The notes under the pieces: model-generated
What the model was told of the DNA's origin: nothing
Seen by the model: only the letters and a program-made list of their open reading frames with translations
The model's database searches: none
In this document: positions 16,973 to 25,977 of the stretch, one piece after another
How the letters are laid out: every line of letters begins with the position of its first letter
Position numbering within the stretch: position 1 is the first letter of the stretch
Translations under genes and position numbers: made by a program
From: JBEIUL01 sp044356865
GTDB taxonomy: Bacteria; Planctomycetota; Phycisphaerae; Phycisphaerales; SM1A02
Length of the DNA: 33,313 nucleotides
Assembly (NCBI GenBank): GCA_044356865.1
Contig: JBIKVN010000005.1
Span: forward strand, 1-33,313
Direction of reading: 5' to 3'

Positions 16973-17655
16973 TCCGCGGCCGGACCGTTCGTGATCTGCA
17001 ACGCTCTCGGATCGACGGTGCCGACGTAGCTGCATCGCCAACGCCCATAACCGGCCTGCCACTTTGTATAGACATGTCCATGTGCCGTGACATGCACCCG
17101 CCCGCTGACGTCGCCCGGACGGGCCTTTCGAAAGCCGCTCGCCAGAGCGGGGCTAGGCCCGAAGATGCACGCGTTAGAATACAGGCCTTCAGGATGCTTC
17201 CATTCGCACTGGAGGCAGCCGTCTTCCTTTAGCACACATTCAAGACCGATGGTGTTGGGACCGGTCCACTCTTCACCGGACCCGCCACAGCAAGGATCAG
17301 CGAGGTCGAATTCGTCGCCGTCGGGTCCCTCGAAGCACAGCGATCCCCGATAAGTACCTACGAGCATACGGATGCAAGTCTCGTCCTCGGTGTTACACGG
17401 TTTCACGATGTGTCCACTTGGCAGGAAAAGAAGTCGCCCGCCACCGAATTCGGCGCTTACCGCTCGGATGAAGCGATCGACGCTTGATCCGCCCATCAAG
17501 ATCCACTCTGCGTCGCCGGTTCCGTCCGATGCCGGCTCGCGAACCGTGATTTCCCCGCCACGCAAACTAAGGCCCATGCGGCCCCGTCGCGGCGAGTACG
17601 GACCCCACCATCGCGTGAAAGGCTTCCGGGCCACCTCGATTTCCAACTCACTCAT
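16969..17655 (-). CDS. Unknown cysteine-rich protein sharing the repeated motif of its neighbour
   Basis: A 228-residue protein. ATG 17655 overlaps the stop of the SF2 helicase gene as ATGA, and its TGA overlaps the next TTG. It has ten cysteines (87, 94, 107, 122, 123, 140, 147, 150, 163, 208), with C140-C147-C150 spaced as a possible metal site. Two copies of the motif are visible: GGRLLFLPSGHIVKP at 72-86 then LVGTYRGSL, and SGRVHVTAHGHVYTK at 184-198 then YVGTV. These match the two copies in the downstream 262-residue protein in spacing and in the terminal G-T/G-R step. Family unknown; a partner role with the helicases is inferred only from coupling. Confidence 0.72.
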   Translation of the reverse strand: MSELEIEVARKPFTRWWGPYSPRRGRMGLSLRGGEITVREPASDGTGDAEWILMGGSSVDRFIRAVSAEFGGGRLLFLPSGHIVKPCNTEDETCIRMLVGTYRGSLCFEGPDGDEFDLADPCCGGSGEEWTGPNTIGLECVLKEDGCLQCEWKHPEGLYSNACIFGPSPALASGFRKARPGDVSGRVHVTAHGHVYTKWQAGYGRWRCSYVGTVDPRALQITNGPAAD

Positions 17656-19784
17656 TCCTTGAACTCCAGTTTCGCGCCCGGCCCCGGAAACTCCAGACGC
17701 TCGCCACTGATCTCAAGCCAATACCGATCAGAACGATCCCACATCACCTCGCGCACCGTCAACCCCCGGGACGCCTCGGTTTCGGCGACCCAAGCCAAAA
17801 TCGCTCGCCGGACCCGATCACCCGCATCGCTCGCCCCATTCTCGGACGACAACGCGAAGCGCACGCTTTGCCCGCCTCTCCCGTCCCCGATCGCCAGATG
17901 ACGCTGGCCGCGGCTCTGCCGGATCTTGAGGACGACTCGCCCCTCGGCCTCGGCCGCGGGTATCGCGTCCGCGAGCCCAAGGAATCGCCAATCCGGCTCG
18001 CCGCCTGCATCGACCCGCACGATCAGGTGTCCGGCCGGCGTGATGCGGGCGCGCCGGAGCGGATTGAGCTCGAGGATCTTCCCCACCAGGCCCGCGTCGA
18101 TTGGGATAACCGCGTCACTCTCGTCACGCGCGTTCATCTGCTGGTCGATCCGCAGCTCGACGCCGGTCGACTGTCCAGGGTACGGATCACCCGCGTTCAG
18201 GGCGCCCACATCGACCTCACTGGCCGGCGGACGGTAGCGGCGGGGCGCTTCGCTCACCTCGCGCAATCCGGCGATCCATTCGTCAACGCCTTCGGGCAAC
18301 GCATGCCACTCGAAGAACCGGTTCCGTTCGGCACCGACGAGCTCAGCCCAGTCGGCCTTCTCGTAGATCGACTCGTCCTCGGAATCGCGGACGTAGAGGA
18401 CCAGGATCCGGGCGGTCCGGCCGCCGGACTTCCGCCGCAGCACTCGGCCGAGGCTCTGGATCCGCTGGCGAACCGACCCCGTCGAGGCCGCGATGATGCC
18501 CAGATCGGCTGCCGGGACGTTGAAGCCCTCGATGAGCGACTTCGCGCTCACCACCACCCGGGCGACGCCGCGGCGGAAAAGGTCGATGTTCCCCTCCCGC
18601 AACGACCCGGGAAGTTGGCTGTGTTCAAGGACCGCCGGAAGCCCCGCCCGGATGGCGTCGCCATAGAGCGCCTCGGTCTCCTCGATCAACTCGTGGAAGA
18701 CGATGGCCCGGCTCTCCGGATCCGCGAGCCCTTCCTTCAGAAACGCCAACGTCGCCGCGATCCGCGAATCAGCGCGATAGAGCAGCCGCTTGCGACGGTT
18801 GGACAGGCCGATGAACTGACGGGCATCGTCCGCAGCCCCCTTTCCCCGGCTCGCCTGCGTCTGGCACCATGCCAGGAATGACTGCGAAGAGCGCGACCGG
18901 CGGAACATCGCCTGCAACGATTGCCGCAAGTCCGCGATCTCGTTGCTCAGCTTTCGGTGCTCGTTTGCCTCCTCGAGCGTCAACGGCAGCCCGACGTGCC
19001 AGACCTCGAACGGGGTCACCAGTCCCGACTCGGCGCTTTCCTTCAGGCTGAACTCAAACATGATCGGCCCGAGCGCCCTTCCTACCGCCCCGTTCGCGTA
19101 GGCCTCGTCCGCCGGAATCCCCTCGCCCTCCAGTTCCTGCTCGGGCGTTGCGCTCAGGCCAAGCGTGAACGCCGGTCTCGACTCGAAGATTCGCTGAGCC
19201 TTCTCGGCGTTCGCGCGGTGGCACTCGTCGACGACCAGCAGTAGTCGAGGCGGCCACTCCACGGCCTGCAAGAGTTCGGGCAACCGATCGCGGGCCGAAT
19301 TGATCACGGCGATGACGACCCGCGCTCGTGCGAGGTCCGGGGCCTCCGATCCACCGCCCAAGAGCCCAATGTCGGCCGAATCGACCTCGCCCGCCAGCAG
19401 CTCGTCGCGCCACTGGTACATGAGCGGCACGGTCGGCACCACGACGACCAGCCGAAGGTCCGGCACCCTCGTTCTCTGCAGTTCCTGGGCCGCCAGCAGG
19501 GCGAACTTTGTCTTGCCGCCGCCCGTTGCGACCTTGACCGTACCGCGGGTAAGCGGCAACCACCGTTCGAGACAGCGGGCTTGCCAGGCATGCGGGACGA
19601 AATCCCGTGGCAGAAGGGTCCACGGGCCCTCCCTCAGGCCGACGCCCTGCCCGACCACTTCAGGCCCGCCCGTCGGACCGCCCCGGGCTTCCTCATGGAT
19701 CGCCTTGGCTGTCAACAATTGTGCCAACGCCAGTCGTTCGGCATCACCGAAGGGAACGGCCGGTTGGGCTGGCATTCGCGACAT
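17652..19784 (-). CDS. DEAD/DEAH-like SF2 helicase (DECH box)
   Basis: A 710-residue SF2 helicase from ATG 19784 (MSRMPAQPAVPFGDAERLAL). An in-frame TTG at 19853 would add 23 residues and shorten the gap to the SNF2 gene to 19 bases; either is possible. Walker A is ATGGGKT at 86-92, the DECH box is VVDECHRAN (DECH at 186-189), motif III is LGLSATPEQ, and motif VI is RQRIQSLGRVLRR. The last 200 residues are not recognised. The layout is like SSL2/RadD-type helicases that translocate on duplex DNA, as found in restriction and defence systems. It shares a 4-base stop/start overlap with the 228-residue unknown, so these two are translationally coupled. Confidence 0.85.
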   Translation of the reverse strand: MSRMPAQPAVPFGDAERLALAQLLTAKAIHEEARGGPTGGPEVVGQGVGLREGPWTLLPRDFVPHAWQARCLERWLPLTRGTVKVATGGGKTKFALLAAQELQRTRVPDLRLVVVVPTVPLMYQWRDELLAGEVDSADIGLLGGGSEAPDLARARVVIAVINSARDRLPELLQAVEWPPRLLLVVDECHRANAEKAQRIFESRPAFTLGLSATPEQELEGEGIPADEAYANGAVGRALGPIMFEFSLKESAESGLVTPFEVWHVGLPLTLEEANEHRKLSNEIADLRQSLQAMFRRSRSSQSFLAWCQTQASRGKGAADDARQFIGLSNRRKRLLYRADSRIAATLAFLKEGLADPESRAIVFHELIEETEALYGDAIRAGLPAVLEHSQLPGSLREGNIDLFRRGVARVVVSAKSLIEGFNVPAADLGIIAASTGSVRQRIQSLGRVLRRKSGGRTARILVLYVRDSEDESIYEKADWAELVGAERNRFFEWHALPEGVDEWIAGLREVSEAPRRYRPPASEVDVGALNAGDPYPGQSTGVELRIDQQMNARDESDAVIPIDAGLVGKILELNPLRRARITPAGHLIVRVDAGGEPDWRFLGLADAIPAAEAEGRVVLKIRQSRGQRHLAIGDGRGGQSVRFALSSENGASDAGDRVRRAILAWVAETEASRGLTVREVMWDRSDRYWLEISGERLEFPGPGAKLEFKE

Positions 19785-19872
19785 GGGAGCAAGGATACCG
19801 AACGGCTTTCGACGACCACCCGCACCCTCGGGAGCCGGCAAGGCCCCGAGCAACGCCTCACACCCCGAATCG

Positions 19873-22590
19873 TCACCACGGCGCCGAAAGCCGCTCGGTC
19901 ACGTCCTGCCGCGACAGGACGCGCGAACACAACTCCCAACGATTCGCGTCGGGGTTGACGGTGCCCGCGTACTTCAACTCGAAGACATCTCTCGCCCGCC
20001 GTCGCAGGTGAAGGTAACGGTCCATCTCCACTTCGAGGGTTTGCTGGTCTTCGATCCAGTCCGCCTCGATGACATCCGGAAGGCCGCCGAAGATGTCGAA
20101 CTTGTCTTTCATGCGACGGGAAAGTGCCAAGTAGACATCCTCGTCACGGGTCTCGCGATAGACGAGATTGAGCATGTCGACCGCCCGGCGTGCCTGTCCG
20201 AATCGCTTGATGCGGCCAAGCCGCTGCTCGAGACGGGATGGATTCCACGGGAGGTCGACGTTAATGAGGGTCCCGAGCGTCTGCAGGTTCAGGCCTTCGC
20301 ATGCGGCATCGGTCGCGACGAGCAAGCGCAGCTCCCGCCGCTTCACCGCCGACTTGAGGTCATTCCGCTCCGCCGCGACGAACTCGCCGTCGCGAAAGAT
20401 GCCCGACTTGCCCGCCCCCGCATACACGCCGATCGGCTCATCACGCATGATCTCGGCGAGCTTCTCGCCGACCCAGCGGGCCGTGTCGTAGTACTGCGAG
20501 AAGATGATGCATCCATGCTCGAGCCAGTTCCTGCCGTCGCTCCTATGCCCGGTCAGGAAGTAGATGACGGCATCAAGCTTCGGATCACGCGCTTCCTCAC
20601 GGCCGAGCTCGGCGACGATGATCGACAGCTGCTCGGCCTCCTCGGAAGTGATCGCCCCGGTCGCATCAAGGAGTTCCTGTGCCTCCTCGCCATCGTCGAC
20701 CAGCTGCCGATCGAGCATCTTGGCGGCCGTCGACCGGCCCGAGGCGAAACTCGAGCAGATCCGCTGGAGCAACAGCGACCGCATGAATCCGGCCGACTTG
20801 GTCCGTTGCCCGAGCAGGCGAGTGAACTCGACCGCGGCTTGGTAGGCCAAATCGAACGGGTGGTTGGTCATGAGCCCGAGCCCGGTGAAGGCCGCCCCCT
20901 CGTAGGACCCGGCCGGCGCCGCCGGGTCCGGATGGACCTTCACCTCCACTCGCTCAAGCAATCCCTGATCCTCGAGCGTCTGCCGTCGCCGGAGGACCGT
21001 GTGACGGATGATCGGGTTGTTCTCGCGGTAGAAGCTTCCGTCGAGCACCGACTCCAAGGTCATCTGGGCCGCGGCTCCCAGGCCGCCGTACCCGCGATCC
21101 GAGAAGAACTTGCGGTCATCGATCTCGAGTTGGGTACGCAGCGTCGCGAACGTCGCATGCTCGCGGCCCGGGGGCAGCGGGTTTCGCAGCAACTCCCAGG
21201 CCTTTTCCCCGTCCTCGGGACCTCGCTCGCCCTTGATGAGCGGCAGGGCCGTCTCCTGCCCGGTCCATTTCGACGAGAGCTCCCGTCCGAGCACGAACTC
21301 CGCCCCCGAGTTCAGGATCGACATCAGGTCCCAAAGTTCCGAGACCGTGGTCTGGATCGGGGTTGCCGTTCCCAGCAGCAGGTGTTGGGTCTTGACGGCG
21401 ATCTCCCGCATGAACTTGAGGAGGTTGTTCGGCTCGTCTTCCGCCTCGCCCATGCCTCCCCGCCGTCGCGCCTTGTGGGCCTCGTCGAGCACCACCGTTC
21501 CGTATCTCCGCCTGAGCAGCAGCTCGCACTCCGCCGACTGGTGGAAGATCAGCCCGCTCGAGACGATAGCCACCTGAAACGGACAACGCAGGATGTCCTC
21601 GATGCCGCGCGACTTGATGATGTGGCCATCCGGATCCATCCAGTCCTTCTTCGAGGAATGCCAGACCGCGCTGGGGATGCCGAGACGATCCTTGAGCTCG
21701 ACCTGCCATTGCAGCGTGAGGGTGGACGGGCAGATGACGAGAACCGGACCATCGCCGATGAGGGCCCCGACCATCGCCGCCGTCGCGAGGGAAAGCGTCT
21801 TGCCGAGGCCGACCTCGTCCGCCAGCAGGAACCGGGCCCGTCCGTAGACCTCACGGTGCTCGAGGAACATCGCGACGAACGCCCGCTGCCAGGGCTGGAG
21901 CTGCTCGCCACCCCGATAGATCGGCGATTCGACCAGGGCTGCAGCCGGGATCTCGACGTCCGGCAGCGAATCGAAGGTCACCTCGGTACGGCCGGCGATG
22001 CGACCGATCTCCTCGATGATGGCATCGGGCAGTTCCTTGCCCTCGGCCCAGAGCGCCTCGAACTCCTCCTCGACCCATTGCACGCCCTCGGGAGAGCGGT
22101 CTTCCCAGAGGATCTCGTAGTTGTTCGCGAAGGCGTTCCGCGTCTCGTTGATCGAACCGAGGAAACACGTCTTACCTTCGGGTCCTTCGATGATGCCGGC
22201 CTTGCCGTGGAGGAACACCTTGTCCTTCGGCACCACCCGGATCTTCACGTTTCCCTTGCTGAGCAGCTCGTAGAGCCTCCGGTAGCGATCCCGCTGCAGC
22301 ATCGCCTCGACGGCGACCGAAGCCGTCTCGCCGGTCGAACGGTTCCAGAGTTCCTTGAGGCTCTGCTCGCGGACCGCCTTCGACACCATGACGTCGGCCG
22401 CGTCGAGCTCGCTGTTGCAGACGATGCGCACATCCGGGATGCCGGCGATCTCCTCGCCGACCAGCTCGAAAATCGAGCTCCGGAAGTACCCGGCGATGCG
22501 CCGGTACGAGGTCGCCTGGGCAAGCCGCTTGGCGAGGAAGGCTCGGTCAAGCCGCTCCCGACGGGACGAGAAACGCTGTACGGTCACCAC
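19873..22590 (-). CDS. SNF2-family helicase with PLD-like N-terminal domain (DrmD-like)
   Basis: A 905-residue protein. Residues about 1-200 form a phospholipase-D-like domain with VFLHGKAGII (His128, Lys130) and CFLGSINETRNAFANNYE; one HKD-like motif is visible. The SNF2 motor follows: Walker A DEVGLGKT at 258-265, DEAH at 369-372 in VVLDEAHKARRR, LLGTATPIQT, FSQYYDTARWVGEKL, ATDAACEGLNLQ, and motif VI RLEQRLGRIKRFGQ. Such proteins scan or remodel duplex DNA in DISARM and other defence loci. Start is GTG 22590 (or the next GTG, 22587) behind AAGGGAG, 10 bases after the methyltransferase stop, consistent with coupling. Whether the PLD half cuts DNA is unknown. Confidence 0.88.
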   Translation of the reverse strand: MVTVQRFSSRRERLDRAFLAKRLAQATSYRRIAGYFRSSIFELVGEEIAGIPDVRIVCNSELDAADVMVSKAVREQSLKELWNRSTGETASVAVEAMLQRDRYRRLYELLSKGNVKIRVVPKDKVFLHGKAGIIEGPEGKTCFLGSINETRNAFANNYEILWEDRSPEGVQWVEEEFEALWAEGKELPDAIIEEIGRIAGRTEVTFDSLPDVEIPAAALVESPIYRGGEQLQPWQRAFVAMFLEHREVYGRARFLLADEVGLGKTLSLATAAMVGALIGDGPVLVICPSTLTLQWQVELKDRLGIPSAVWHSSKKDWMDPDGHIIKSRGIEDILRCPFQVAIVSSGLIFHQSAECELLLRRRYGTVVLDEAHKARRRGGMGEAEDEPNNLLKFMREIAVKTQHLLLGTATPIQTTVSELWDLMSILNSGAEFVLGRELSSKWTGQETALPLIKGERGPEDGEKAWELLRNPLPPGREHATFATLRTQLEIDDRKFFSDRGYGGLGAAAQMTLESVLDGSFYRENNPIIRHTVLRRRQTLEDQGLLERVEVKVHPDPAAPAGSYEGAAFTGLGLMTNHPFDLAYQAAVEFTRLLGQRTKSAGFMRSLLLQRICSSFASGRSTAAKMLDRQLVDDGEEAQELLDATGAITSEEAEQLSIIVAELGREEARDPKLDAVIYFLTGHRSDGRNWLEHGCIIFSQYYDTARWVGEKLAEIMRDEPIGVYAGAGKSGIFRDGEFVAAERNDLKSAVKRRELRLLVATDAACEGLNLQTLGTLINVDLPWNPSRLEQRLGRIKRFGQARRAVDMLNLVYRETRDEDVYLALSRRMKDKFDIFGGLPDVIEADWIEDQQTLEVEMDRYLHLRRRARDVFELKYAGTVNPDANRWELCSRVLSRQDVTERLSAPW

Positions 22591-22600
22591 CCACTCCCTT

Positions 22601-25405
22601 TCACAAACGCTGGCCGCGGATCAGCTGGGCGAGGATGCGGGCTGCCTTCGCCTCGTCCGGCCGGAGTTCCGAGGTCTTGTCGGCCAGGTACTCGGCGACT
22701 GCCACCAGTCGACCGCGGGTGGCCGGGTCGAAATACGACGGTGCGTTTATCGCCAGTTGGCTCAGGACGAGATCGCTGTCCTCCTCCTTGGCCAGCTGCA
22801 TGATGGCGTACAGCACCGCACGGGTGAGCGTGTTGCCGAACGCGCTCGCATCGGCCATCTCGGAACGCCCAAGCTCAGCGGCGCTCTTGAGCCTGGCCCG
22901 GTTCGCCGTCGCTGACGCCATCAACGGACGGAACTCGAGCAGCCGGAACGCCTTCGCGAAGTTCTGGTAGTTGTCGAGCGACTTGTGCCCGCGGGACTCG
23001 AGCTCGGTCAACTTGAGATAGAACCGCTCGGCCGGCTTGCACGCATCCCAGAGCGACTTTTCGAGGCCGGCAGGCACCAACGCCTCGTTCGCCACGCCGA
23101 CAGCAAACTCGATCAGTTCGTCGACGAAGCTGGTCGCGCCTTTGGTGCGGGGGCGAAGTGCCTCAGCCGCCATGTCCTTGCCGTCGATTCCCGAGTACTT
23201 CGTCAGTACCCGGAGCGCCGCCGCGTAGCCAGCCATCTGGAAGTCGGCGTCGGCAAAGAGATTTTCCTGGCGGCGTGCTCCCTTCGTTCGCTGATTGAGG
23301 CCGGTGAGCTCTTCGATCTGCTTCTCAACCTCGGCTTTCAGTTCCCAGCCGAGATCGTCGCGGGTGATCTCTTCGTTCCCGAGCCGCTTGCGAAGCACCA
23401 GAAGCACCGTTCCCTTGACATGGGCGCCATCGCGAAGGGCGCTGTCGGTCTCGGTCACGACGTACCACGCCGCGGTCACCGCAAGCCCTGAAGCCCATAC
23501 GATGTTCGCCATGTCGGCCCAGAGCTTTCCGCTCTGGTGGGTGAACATGATGATCTGGATGCCGTTGTCGGGCATCAGCTCGGTCATGCGACGGTAAGCG
23601 GCAACCATGCCACGACGGAAGTCGTCGTCCTCGCCCTTCACGGCAAGGTCGCGACGGCTGTCCCAGACCCAGGAAGCAAACTCAGGCGACGGGTTTCTCC
23701 TAAGCCATGCGATGAAAAACTCAAGAATCTCCTCATAATGCACCGCATCGCCATAGGGCGGATCGGTGATGAAGACATCGGCTTGCCGCGAGGCCTGCGA
23801 TGCCTCTTCCATTCGGACCTCGGCTTTTGCCGAAACCTTGCTCGCGGACTCCAAGAAGTCCGAAGCGATCTCAAGAAATCTCGCCGAAGATGCGACGGGA
23901 TAGTTCCAAAGCGTATTGAGTGCTTGGTTTGAGAAGACGTGTGTGTTCGTCGACACGGCCTGCCCCCAGCCGCATAACTTGCCAGTTCGTTGCACGGCGC
24001 GCGAAAAGGCGATTGGGTGGATTGCACAAGATTGCGTCAATGCCGCGACTAGAAGATCACGGGGCGAGAACAAGTGATGCCAATGAGTCCAGCCTCTTGT
24101 CCGAATGGGTTCATCTGTCTTTGCCCCCGGCTCGATTCGCATGTCCGGACACCAGCCCTTGGCCTGCCACTCCTCGATCTGCTCGGCCACGTACTGATGC
24201 ACGATGGCCTCGCGCTTCAAGTCCTCCGCCGTCACGGATCGGAACTCGGTAGCGGGCCGGGCCGACCCGTCGTCCCGCATCCACTGGATCGCGTAGAGCC
24301 GCTCGCCGAAGATGTCGCCCTCAAGCGGGGCGAAGTCGGTCTTCGCCCAGGAGCGTAGCTTGTTGCCGGTCGTTCCATCCGGGCGGGTGAAGTCGCCGCG
24401 CAGCGTGGCCACCTTGACCCGATGCTCGACGCCGTCGACGGTATGGATCAGATACGGATCCTGTCCACGACCGTCGGTCCGAACCGTACCCTTCCCGGCC
24501 GCCTCGATCTCGGCGTCGCTCACCCCCGTACGGACCACGATGTCGTAGCGCTGGCCCTTGGCGTCCGCCACCAACTCGACGATCGCCTTCCGGGAGGTAC
24601 TGATCACCCGCGAGGGAAGCATCGGCACCCGCCAGCCCGTATTCGGGCAGGTCACCTCGACGCAGTACAGGTAGACCTTGGCCCGCCAACCCTGGCCGTC
24701 GGTCTCGATGCCGAGGCGATCGATCTCCGCCTCGACCGCCGACACGAGCGCCGTCTGCTCGCGTTCAAGCTGGTCGCGCTGGGCCTTGCTGCCACCCACG
24801 ATGTTGAACGCGCCCCACGTCAGCATGCATGCGATCGGGTTGAGGTCCGATGCGTACGCGTCGCAGCCCAACCGGGCCGCCTCGAACGGGATCTGCCCGG
24901 AACCGCTGAAGGTGTCCCCCACCCGCGGGCGGTGCCCGAACCGCATGATCCCGAGTTGTTCGACGAGTTGCGCGAACGAGTGGGCGCTGGTACCGAGGTG
25001 CGCGTTCACCTTTGGCCAGATGTGGCCGTGCACCTTGTCCCCGAGTTCCTCGGGACGTTTCGCCGCCGCGACCAGCTCGCCATACGGTTTCGCCGGCATC
25101 GGCTCGCTTGCCTTCAGCCTCAGTCGCACCCGCATCGACTCGTCGTCCATGCCCATCAGCAAGTCGAAGACCTCAAGGTCCTTCACGAGGTCGTCCGTCG
25201 CGGGCAGCAGGCAACCCAGGATGCATGCCTTGTTCAGGATGAGCGGCTTGCGCCCCTTCCAGTACGAGCCGAGAGCCGTCAATGTCTGGCCGCTCTTGGC
25301 CATTCGCTCGCGAAAAACTTCCGCCGAAAGCTTCTGCACCGGCAACGCCCGCTCGATGAGCGACGGCGACCGGGCGAGGGAATGCGGCACGACGCTTGGA
25401 GTCAC
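22601..25405 (-). CDS. DUF1156-type DNA methyltransferase (predicted adenine-specific)
   Basis: A 934-residue protein of the COG1743/DUF1156 methyltransferase kind. The N-terminus has LIERALPVQKLSAEVFRERM, then the SAM-binding block DTFSGSGQIPFEAARLG (about 164-180) with YASDLNPIA, and the catalytic DPPYGD at 548-553. A C-x-x-x-x-C near 248-253 (YCVEVTC) may be part of a zinc site. It probably methylates host DNA for self-recognition; no nuclease is fused. It starts at GTG 25405, whose GTGA overlaps the DUF3780 stop. The stretch 23690-24060, including the DPPY region, is clearly more AT-rich than its flanks, suggesting recombination. Base specificity is inferred. Confidence 0.88.
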   Translation of the reverse strand: MTPSVVPHSLARSPSLIERALPVQKLSAEVFRERMAKSGQTLTALGSYWKGRKPLILNKACILGCLLPATDDLVKDLEVFDLLMGMDDESMRVRLRLKASEPMPAKPYGELVAAAKRPEELGDKVHGHIWPKVNAHLGTSAHSFAQLVEQLGIMRFGHRPRVGDTFSGSGQIPFEAARLGCDAYASDLNPIACMLTWGAFNIVGGSKAQRDQLEREQTALVSAVEAEIDRLGIETDGQGWRAKVYLYCVEVTCPNTGWRVPMLPSRVISTSRKAIVELVADAKGQRYDIVVRTGVSDAEIEAAGKGTVRTDGRGQDPYLIHTVDGVEHRVKVATLRGDFTRPDGTTGNKLRSWAKTDFAPLEGDIFGERLYAIQWMRDDGSARPATEFRSVTAEDLKREAIVHQYVAEQIEEWQAKGWCPDMRIEPGAKTDEPIRTRGWTHWHHLFSPRDLLVAALTQSCAIHPIAFSRAVQRTGKLCGWGQAVSTNTHVFSNQALNTLWNYPVASSARFLEIASDFLESASKVSAKAEVRMEEASQASRQADVFITDPPYGDAVHYEEILEFFIAWLRRNPSPEFASWVWDSRRDLAVKGEDDDFRRGMVAAYRRMTELMPDNGIQIIMFTHQSGKLWADMANIVWASGLAVTAAWYVVTETDSALRDGAHVKGTVLLVLRKRLGNEEITRDDLGWELKAEVEKQIEELTGLNQRTKGARRQENLFADADFQMAGYAAALRVLTKYSGIDGKDMAAEALRPRTKGATSFVDELIEFAVGVANEALVPAGLEKSLWDACKPAERFYLKLTELESRGHKSLDNYQNFAKAFRLLEFRPLMASATANRARLKSAAELGRSEMADASAFGNTLTRAVLYAIMQLAKEEDSDLVLSQLAINAPSYFDPATRGRLVAVAEYLADKTSELRPDEAKAARILAQLIRGQRL

Positions 25406-25977
25406 GATCGGGCCTCGAACAGCGACGGTTGCTCTTCCTCGACCGGCCGGCGACGGATCTTCGTGTCGGTGGTCACCCGCTCGCCATCGCTCAAGGCCAG
25501 GAAAATGGCACGGCGCCAGCCACGCATGCGGTCATCCGCCAGCCCGGCCTCCGCCGCGGTCACCGAGAAGAGCCACCAGCGTTCCTCGGGACGGAGCGCC
25601 GCCCATTTGCTGCAGATGACGGGCCATTGATCCGCGGTCCCATGCTCGGCCGCCCAGGCAAGCACGCACAGTTCCTTCCCGAGCAGGCGGTCGAGCAGAG
25701 TCTTGCCGGCCTTCCAACGCCCGGTGGACGACTTCGCGGCCTTCAGGCGTTCGTTGAAATCGCGTCGGGCGTGATCGGAGATCGCCGACCAGGCCGCCCG
25801 TGGCACGATCGCCCGACATTCGTCGTAGGGAATGCCGCCGGATCCCCCCTTGAAGCCGAAGTCCTCGATGATGAGGACCGGGTCGCCGCGGCCCGCCGGC
25901 ACCTCGACGCGGAAGACGTGCGAGCCGAATGCTTCGGGCGCCCCGAAGTCGACGGTGGCGACCTTGGTCTCGGTCAC
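25402..25977 (-). CDS. DUF3780 protein, methyltransferase partner
   Basis: A 191-residue protein. Recognised by FGAPEAFGSHVFRVEVPAGR (about 11-30), GRWKAGKT at 86-93 followed by LLGKELCVLAWAAEH, and PEERWWL at 130-136, which fit the DUF3780 family found beside DUF1156 methyltransferases. Its biochemical role is not known; a small adaptor or specificity role is a guess. ATG 25977 overlaps the stop of the DUF499 gene and its own stop overlaps the methyltransferase GTG, so the three proteins are made in coupled fashion, probably in fixed ratio. Start choice is fixed by those overlaps. Confidence 0.78.
   Translation of the reverse strand: MTETKVATVDFGAPEAFGSHVFRVEVPAGRGDPVLIIEDFGFKGGSGGIPYDECRAIVPRAAWSAISDHARRDFNERLKAAKSSTGRWKAGKTLLDRLLGKELCVLAWAAEHGTADQWPVICSKWAALRPEERWWLFSVTAAEAGLADDRMRGWRRAIFLALSDGERVTTDTKIRRRPVEEEQPSLFEARS

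Noticed and set aside
19300..22803. Very long plus-strand open frame (1167 codons) antisense to the two helicases
   Set aside because: Its translation has no motifs and is arginine/proline/leucine-biased; the minus strand carries complete helicase motifs. Long antisense frames are expected in GC-rich DNA.
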